A stretch of 42,287 bases of DNA from Calditrichota bacterium (lineage in GTDB: Bacteria; Calditrichota; Calditrichia; JAJRVZ01), in the NCBI GenBank assembly GCA_024277055.1, contig JAJRVZ010000047.1, forward strand, positions 1-42,287, written 5' to 3'. The translations under genes and the position numbers were made by a program. Each line of letters opens with the position of its first letter. Positions within the stretch are counted from its first letter, which is position 1. The notes under the pieces are model-generated. The model saw only the letters and a program-made list of their open reading frames with translations, searched no databases and was not told where the DNA came from. This document shows, one piece after another, positions 37,293-42,287 of this stretch.

Positions 37293-40099
37293 CAAAACTC
37301 TACCGATAAGCCGGCTCTGATATTCCGGGGATTCTTGTAACGTGCCGGGTTGTAGGGAAACGGACTGCTGATCGGCCATGAAACATCCGGAAAAAGCGGG
37401 TCATTCCAGCTGGAAGGTACGGGATCGCCGTATTCATAGGCGCGTCCGGTTACCGGATTTACAATATTTGTGTTTTTAAAATTAAACAGGTTCAGTATTT
37501 CAAAATACAGTGTTAATCTTGTATTCAAAAAAACATTATAATATTTTTCAAATTTCAGGTCGGCCCAGCTCCAGATTCCGGCAATTTTGCTGAACTGATC
37601 CCCTTCGTCACGGGAAGTTGAATATAACGGTTGTCCGGTCAGCGGATCATTCTGATCGAAAACCGCCGGGGTGTAACGCTTGCCGGCCATGGCCAGCCAG
37701 TAAAAATTTATATTCCAGCCGGTGGGCATATCAATGCCGAAAAGCTGCCATTTGTCATTTTCCGGATTAAAATAATTCAGGCTCAGATTAGCCTGCCAGG
37801 GACGATCCCACACCGCGAAGGTTTCGCGGATCGGTTCTTCTTCAATCACCCCGAGATAGATCAGGTCCTGAACATTCGGAGACGAATTTTTGGTTGTGAT
37901 AATTGAATAGGAGCCGCCGACGCCGGCACTGAAATTTCGCCCGATTCGAGTGCGGTAATCCACCTCTATTCCCCGTGAGCGCGCATAATCCAGATTCAGA
38001 TAAAATACGGCCGAACCGATACGCGGAATGCCGCGGATCGTCGTGGTTTGGATATAGTCGAATATATCTTTGTAATACGCGGTTATACTGAGCACATCAT
38101 TTTCGGTAAATTTATTTCGGATACCCAGTTCGTAAGCCACCGTTGTTTCCGGATTCAAATTGGGATTGCCGAATTTCTGAAACGAGCCGCTGGCGCTGGT
38201 CGGGCCAAGTTTTGCGTAAACGAACTGCGGCTTCGGCCATTTCGAAAAGTGGCCGTAGTTGAAGAACAACATCATATTGTTGGAGACAGGATGGCTGACT
38301 CCGATCCGCGGACTGATTCGCATTTTATAATGGCGGTCAAACAGGGTAAAAGTCTCGTTGCGGTATTGCCGGCGCATGGCAGGCGTGAGAATGAACAGCG
38401 AAGTATCTTTTATCGCATCGTCCACATATTTCCCGGGAAACCAGTAGTCGAGCCGAACGCCTGCATTCAGAATCATGCCGCTGAAGGTAATATCGTCCTG
38501 CACGTAGGCGCCTCCGATCGCCGGAAAAACACGGTAGATATCCTGGCTGCTGCCCCAGCCGTTATTAAGATAGGGGGCAACGATATCGATCAGTTGCATT
38601 TCCTGCACACGCGATTCGAAACCTATTTTAATCTGGTGGTCTTCCAGTGCATGACTGGTAAAGGTACCTTTCAAGGTCCATTCGTCAACAAAATGATCAT
38701 GCCAGAAACTTGCTTTCCCGCCGTCATAGAATCCGTCCCCGGGTACGACACGAACCCGATTGCTGTCCGGATACCAGTACTGTACCGGCAGGCGGGTGAC
38801 ATCCTGGGCCCGCGAGTAGCTCGTCCAGTGCCCATTGTCGCTGCGCAGGTTGGTAAAATAGCGGCTTAACTTCAGATCGAAAAAATTTGCCTTGTCCAGG
38901 GTATGCGTCCAGCTGAAGGACAGCTGATCGTTGTTGTGGGTAATGGTGTTAAAATTATCCAGAATCTGCGAATACTGATACGGAAAGCCGGGATTCGGGG
39001 GTTCGTAACTCTGCCGCGTTTGCAGTGATTGTGTATTTTGATTTATTGAAACCGACTTGTTATAGGTAAGAACGAATTTATTTATAGGGTTCAGTTTCCA
39101 GGTGAGTTTGAACAAACCGGACCAATTATTGTTCTGCCGCGGCGCAAAACGGGTTCCGTAAAAAATGGAAGAATTCAGTTGTTTCGCTGCGGTACGGGTA
39201 TAATCATCCGATATAAACATGTACAAATTGGTAAAAATGTAAAACTCACCCGGAAGGTCAAGCCCAAGAAAAGGAAACAGTTTGGCGCTTATCGGTTCCG
39301 GACCGCCGAATGTCATTTCAACAATATCCGAATTGAAACTGAAGGATTGATCACGAAACATACCCAGGTGATCCGATTTATAGGAAAAGGAACCGGAATA
39401 GGTGTCACCACCCGATTTGGTTCGTACATTGATCACACCGGAAGTCGCCTGTCCGTATTCTGCGCGGTAACCGCCGGTCATTACTTCGACTTCTTCGATG
39501 GCATTTTTACTGAGATTCAATCCAAAACCGGTACCGGCCAGGGGGTCCTGTACGGAAATATCATCCAGCAGGTAGGCCGTCTCGTGTGTGCGGCTGCCGC
39601 GAATATGAATCTCGTTATCCGTTTCAACCACACCGGTTTGCTGGGCGATCAGTCCCTGAACGTTTTCAATGGCCTTCCCTGCTATCTCCGCCCCGCTGAT
39701 TGTCTTTGAGCTGGCTGTTTCCTTTATATCAAAAAGCGGTTTTTCACCAATAACCACAATTTCCTGTCCCAGGGCCAGAATGGTCGGTTGCAAAGAAATA
39801 TTCACTACCGAGTTCTTTCCGGCTTCAACCTTTACGCCGGTGCGTTTGGTCACTTTATACCCGACAAACTGGATTTCCAGCGAATATTCCCCCGATTTTA
39901 CATTTTCAATAAGATAAAACCCCTCCAGATCGGTAGAAGCGCCGAGATAGGTACCCTCTACTGAAATATTGACCCCGATCAGCGGTTCACCGGTTTCGGC
40001 GTCGCTGATTACGCCGGATATTTTACCGGGTTGGTTTTGTGCGAAAAGATAAACGGACAGAATCATGAACAGGTATAATCGTGAAAATTTCATAGGCAT
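37292..40099 (-). CDS. TonB-dependent receptor with carboxypeptidase-regulatory-like domain
   Basis: A 935-residue outer-membrane receptor. Signal peptide to about 21, a carboxypeptidase-regulatory-like domain (about 26-110: GKISGVISDAETGEPLIGVNI), plug domain (about 130-230: SSKTISGAEIAGKAIENVQG, IHIRGSRTHETAYLLDDI, GGYRAEYGQATSGVINVRTKSGG), then the 22-strand barrel ending in NIRAGLSVEF, a terminal-Phe signature. Substrate unknown. The ATG at 40099 overlaps the stop of the upstream lipoprotein by one base; another ATG two codons downstream may be used. Confidence 0.93.
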   Translation of the reverse strand: MPMKFSRLYLFMILSVYLFAQNQPGKISGVISDAETGEPLIGVNISVEGTYLGASTDLEGFYLIENVKSGEYSLEIQFVGYKVTKRTGVKVEAGKNSVVNISLQPTILALGQEIVVIGEKPLFDIKETASSKTISGAEIAGKAIENVQGLIAQQTGVVETDNEIHIRGSRTHETAYLLDDISVQDPLAGTGFGLNLSKNAIEEVEVMTGGYRAEYGQATSGVINVRTKSGGDTYSGSFSYKSDHLGMFRDQSFSFNSDIVEMTFGGPEPISAKLFPFLGLDLPGEFYIFTNLYMFISDDYTRTAAKQLNSSIFYGTRFAPRQNNNWSGLFKLTWKLNPINKFVLTYNKSVSINQNTQSLQTRQSYEPPNPGFPYQYSQILDNFNTITHNNDQLSFSWTHTLDKANFFDLKLSRYFTNLRSDNGHWTSYSRAQDVTRLPVQYWYPDSNRVRVVPGDGFYDGGKASFWHDHFVDEWTLKGTFTSHALEDHQIKIGFESRVQEMQLIDIVAPYLNNGWGSSQDIYRVFPAIGGAYVQDDITFSGMILNAGVRLDYWFPGKYVDDAIKDTSLFILTPAMRRQYRNETFTLFDRHYKMRISPRIGVSHPVSNNMMLFFNYGHFSKWPKPQFVYAKLGPTSASGSFQKFGNPNLNPETTVAYELGIRNKFTENDVLSITAYYKDIFDYIQTTTIRGIPRIGSAVFYLNLDYARSRGIEVDYRTRIGRNFSAGVGGSYSIITTKNSSPNVQDLIYLGVIEEEPIRETFAVWDRPWQANLSLNYFNPENDKWQLFGIDMPTGWNINFYWLAMAGKRYTPAVFDQNDPLTGQPLYSTSRDEGDQFSKIAGIWSWADLKFEKYYNVFLNTRLTLYFEILNLFNFKNTNIVNPVTGRAYEYGDPVPSSWNDPLFPDVSWPISSPFPYNPARYKNPRNIRAGLSVEF

Positions 40100-41490
40100 C
40101 ACCGCTGTAATCCAAAAACGTTTCTGAAAATCCGGCTCATAAACAGGGGCGCATTACCATTGCTGTTCAGACTCTGCACCGGAAACCCGATAAAAACAAA
40201 ATCATTTTCACCGGTATTGTCATTTTCTCCCAGCACAGCCATCACCGGATCGTTTTCACCCTGCCCTGTATCATATCGATATAATACATGGGCATTGTCT
40301 TTCGGCACCAGTGAGAACACGCCGAATTCGGTCTTGCTTACGTTCAGTTGCGGAAGCCTCAGTGAAGCGGTAAAACCATCACTGCTGTCGGGATAAAACA
40401 CTTTATTCAGACTGATGCGGTTAAAAAAAGTGCCCAGATCGGCGATGGGAGAAAATTCCAGTGGATTGCCCTGCCCGGCTTCAAAGCCGGTATTGAATTG
40501 CATGGTAAAAAATATTTTGCGGGCAATGTACGACGGATCGTTTGAAAATTTCCGCAGTTCGGGTATAGCCGCTTGGGCTTCAGCCAGGTGCGGCGTCAGG
40601 TCGGCATACCAGATGATATATTTGAACAGTTTCAGGGTTTCGGTAAACGGAATATTGGACGGCGGCAGGTTCTCCCTGATGTTCCAGTAGGAATAGTCGC
40701 CGAACATCGTATCCATTACCGCCCGGTAAAATACATCGGCTTCACTGCGCAGAAAATCATCAATCAGGATCGCCTCCCCGACCGGTTGTTTGATGAAGAA
40801 GAAATTATTTTCATTCTCAGGCATGCGGATGGTTTTGCTGCGCGCACCGGCCTGATCCACAGCACGGATAAAAAAAGCATGTTCACCCGGCGTAAGTCCG
40901 TCCGCTTCCCGCAAAGTCAGAAACGGCGGATTATCACCCGGATAGCTGTTCCAGCCGGAAGATGTATCATCGAGTGCCCACTCATAGGTGGATATGGTTG
41001 AATCGCCGTCGATATCGGAAATGGTCCAGAAAAAAGTTACCACCGTGAAAGAGGTATCGGGAACGGCAAGATTGCCGATCCATTCAATTACCGGTACGGA
41101 ATTTTTTACCGGAAACATCTGTCTGGCCGGCGTCGGGTCTTCAGCGCCGTCATCATCGATCGCTTTTACCTGAAAGGTGTAAATCGTATCCAGCCCGGTT
41201 ATTTTCAACGGAAACGTTTCCTGCCTTTCTTCCGTAAAAATCCAGTCACTGTCGGAAGGATTTACCGCCCACGTATAATAGTAGCCGGTAACGAAGCCAT
41301 CGGCATCATCCCCGAACCAGCTTATGGTACGCACGCTGCTGGTATAATTCAGTGTATCCTGATGCTGGATAAAAATATGCGTTTCCGGTGGACTGTTAAT
41401 TTCGGAAGCACCGGGATTATTATCATCGCAGGACCAAAACCAGACCAGGATAATTAACAGGATGATATTTAAATTCCGTACGTTTCTCAT
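40099..41490 (-). CDS. Fibronectin-type-III-like surface lipoprotein
   Basis: A 463-residue lipoprotein starting MRNVRNLNIILLIILVWFWSC (lipobox Cys21); a longer frame to 41553 adds only a noncoding-looking leader. Residues about 30-260 look like two Ig/Fn3 modules with repeated phrases: DDADGFVTGYYYTWAV, TFQVKAIDDDGAEDPTPARQMF and DIDGDSTISTYEWALDDT, GEHAFFIRAVDQAGARS. The C-terminal 200 residues contain a nucleotide/GATase-like or hydrolase-like region that I cannot assign. It is coupled to the TonB receptor, so a substrate-binding or scaffold partner is plausible. Confidence 0.8.
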   Translation of the reverse strand: MRNVRNLNIILLIILVWFWSCDDNNPGASEINSPPETHIFIQHQDTLNYTSSVRTISWFGDDADGFVTGYYYTWAVNPSDSDWIFTEERQETFPLKITGLDTIYTFQVKAIDDDGAEDPTPARQMFPVKNSVPVIEWIGNLAVPDTSFTVVTFFWTISDIDGDSTISTYEWALDDTSSGWNSYPGDNPPFLTLREADGLTPGEHAFFIRAVDQAGARSKTIRMPENENNFFFIKQPVGEAILIDDFLRSEADVFYRAVMDTMFGDYSYWNIRENLPPSNIPFTETLKLFKYIIWYADLTPHLAEAQAAIPELRKFSNDPSYIARKIFFTMQFNTGFEAGQGNPLEFSPIADLGTFFNRISLNKVFYPDSSDGFTASLRLPQLNVSKTEFGVFSLVPKDNAHVLYRYDTGQGENDPVMAVLGENDNTGENDFVFIGFPVQSLNSNGNAPLFMSRIFRNVFGLQR

Positions 41491-41596
41491 AGTGATTTCA
41501 TAATAACCATTAAAGCACCACAGCTGGTTTCCGTTCAATTGAAATGCAACCAATCGGACTCGGGTAGATTACCGATAATCTTTCATGCTGTTAACA

Positions 41597-41618
41597 GCCC
41601 CGGCCGTGGGGCCGGGGC
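41597..41618. repeat. GC-rich inverted repeat between cargo gene and lipoprotein gene
   Basis: GCCCCGGCC (41597-41605) pairs with GGCCGGGGC (41610-41618) around a 4-nt loop. Neither strand has a T-run after it, so it is not a standard intrinsic terminator. It lies 40 nt past the stop of the cargo gene and could protect the 3' end or attenuate transcription. Confidence 0.6.
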
Positions 41619-41657
41619 CTGATTGCAACAAAATTTTAAAGTATTTCAACCCTGCCG

Positions 41658-42287
41658 CTATCTGATTAAAACCATTTTTTTCAAGGATTGATTTTTCCCC
41701 GCCTGAATTCGATACAGGTACACACCACTCGAAACCTGTACCCCGCCTGCATTCAAACCGTTCCATTTCACTTCGTAATTGCCGGCCGGGATATCCGCAT
41801 CCATTATCCGGGCTATCTCCTGTCCGAGGACGTTGTACACCGACAACACCACATGCTCTGCGGACGGTATACTGAATCGGATCGAGGTTGACGGGTTGAA
41901 CGGATTCGGATAATTCTGTTCCAGAACGAAATTTTCAGGAACGGTTTCATCGATCGTACGAATGGTTGTGCTCAACCCGAAGACATCATAATCTCCGCGC
42001 GGAATCACTTTCGGGAAATTGAAACTGAAATAGCCGAAACCGTACAGCGAGTCGATGGTCGCGTTCAATGCGTATATCGAATCGCGCTGGCCGTTGAAAT
42101 TAAAGAACCAGTCATCAACACGTATATCGCCGGTGCCGTCATTCACTACAAATTCGCCATGATTGCTGGGCCAGTCCGGCCAGGGATCCGACACCGTCAG
42201 ATCGCTTAATTTCAGGAAAACGCTTTCCATGGCCTCTTCCAGCGGTGCCCCGCTGTTTATCTCGTTCACCGCCGTCGGCCTCGGCGC
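41658..42287 (-). CDS. Secreted protein with type IX secretion C-terminal sorting domain, partial
   Basis: The frame is open to the right edge (210 codons before the TAG at 41658-41660), so the N-terminus is missing. The C-terminal 90 residues are a T9SS-type A sorting domain: FVLEQNYPNPFNPSTSIRFSIP, then VLSVYNVLGQEI, GNYEVKWNG and SSGVYLYRIQAG ending KKMVLIR. The preceding part (SVFLKLSDLTV; GEFVVNDGTGDIRVDDWFFN; FGYFSFNF) resembles an OB-fold/nucleic-acid-binding-like module used in secreted nuclease proteins of FCB bacteria. Cargo function unknown. Confidence 0.88.
   Translation of the reverse strand, partial: APRPTAVNEINSGAPLEEAMESVFLKLSDLTVSDPWPDWPSNHGEFVVNDGTGDIRVDDWFFNFNGQRDSIYALNATIDSLYGFGYFSFNFPKVIPRGDYDVFGLSTTIRTIDETVPENFVLEQNYPNPFNPSTSIRFSIPSAEHVVLSVYNVLGQEIARIMDADIPAGNYEVKWNGLNAGGVQVSSGVYLYRIQAGKNQSLKKMVLIR

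Noticed and set aside
38048-38869. 273-codon open frame on the plus strand
   Set aside because: Antisense to the TonB receptor; composition follows the codon pattern of the real gene, with no recognisable domain.
1-42287. tRNA/rRNA genes, CRISPR arrays, insertion sequences, prophage
   Set aside because: None of the characteristic sequences, repeats or genes were seen on either strand.

Overview
The window (42,287 bases, moderate GC, no tRNA, rRNA, IS or CRISPR seen) looks like chromosomal DNA of a Gram-negative bacterium of the FCB superphylum, perhaps Calditrichota- or KSB1-like. Reasons: a secreted protein ending in a type IX secretion-type C-terminal domain with the NYPNPFNPST motif, a PorV/PorQ-family outer-membrane protein, a TonB-dependent receptor with an N-terminal carboxypeptidase-regulatory-like domain, several lipoproteins, TatA, and a Bacteroidota-like promoter candidate upstream of truA. 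Phylum assignment is inference.

Layout. (A) 1-2548, minus: a CcsA/HemX-type membrane protein followed 3 nt later by a sigma-54 activator that runs off the left edge. Translated by hand, the 327 residues before the AAA+ domain align along their length with glutamyl-tRNA reductase (HemA), but the catalytic cysteine motif and the NADPH glycine motif are degenerate. This pseudo-GluTR/sigma-54 activator fusion, in the place where hemA usually follows hemX, is the most striking item in the window. (B) 2549-2835: noncoding, with two hairpins, the outer one a minus-strand terminator. (C) 2836-12633, minus: a 12-gene head-to-tail run, truA, transaldolase, HtrA-like protease, purB, psd, pssA, purS, purQ, DUF4321, tatA, gatA, gatB, often with overlaps or very short gaps. 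(D) 12850-20186, plus: five genes that together suggest peptidoglycan (MurNAc) salvage: NamZ-type exo-muramidase, tandem-domain glycosyltransferase, BadF-type sugar kinase, SpoIID-domain protein, and an AmpG-like permease with a large periplasmic insertion. (E) 20288-26744, minus: SpoIIAA-like small protein, saccharopine dehydrogenase-family protein, and an operon of YgiQ radical SAM protein plus an active/inactive M16 peptidase pair. (F) 27020-28100, plus: parvulin-type isomerase lipoprotein with a terminator. (G) 28153-35099, minus: TPP enzyme, FAD-dependent dehydrogenase, dCMP deaminase, serine beta-lactamase-like protein with TPR tail, HD-domain hydrolase, MBL-fold hydrolase. (H) 35204-42287, minus: an outer-membrane/secretion cluster of T9SS-type cargo (cut by the right edge), Fn3-like lipoprotein, TonB receptor, PorV-like protein and NHL-propeller lipoprotein, with start and stop codons touching.

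How the genes work together: region C mixes tRNA modification and charging, purine synthesis, phosphatidylethanolamine synthesis and envelope quality control, i.e. growth housekeeping. Region D would cut, import and phosphorylate cell-wall sugars. Region A would be a regulatory unit derived from a heme-biosynthesis locus; its target genes are not visible, although a weak sigma-54-like site lies just upstream of the hairpin region B.
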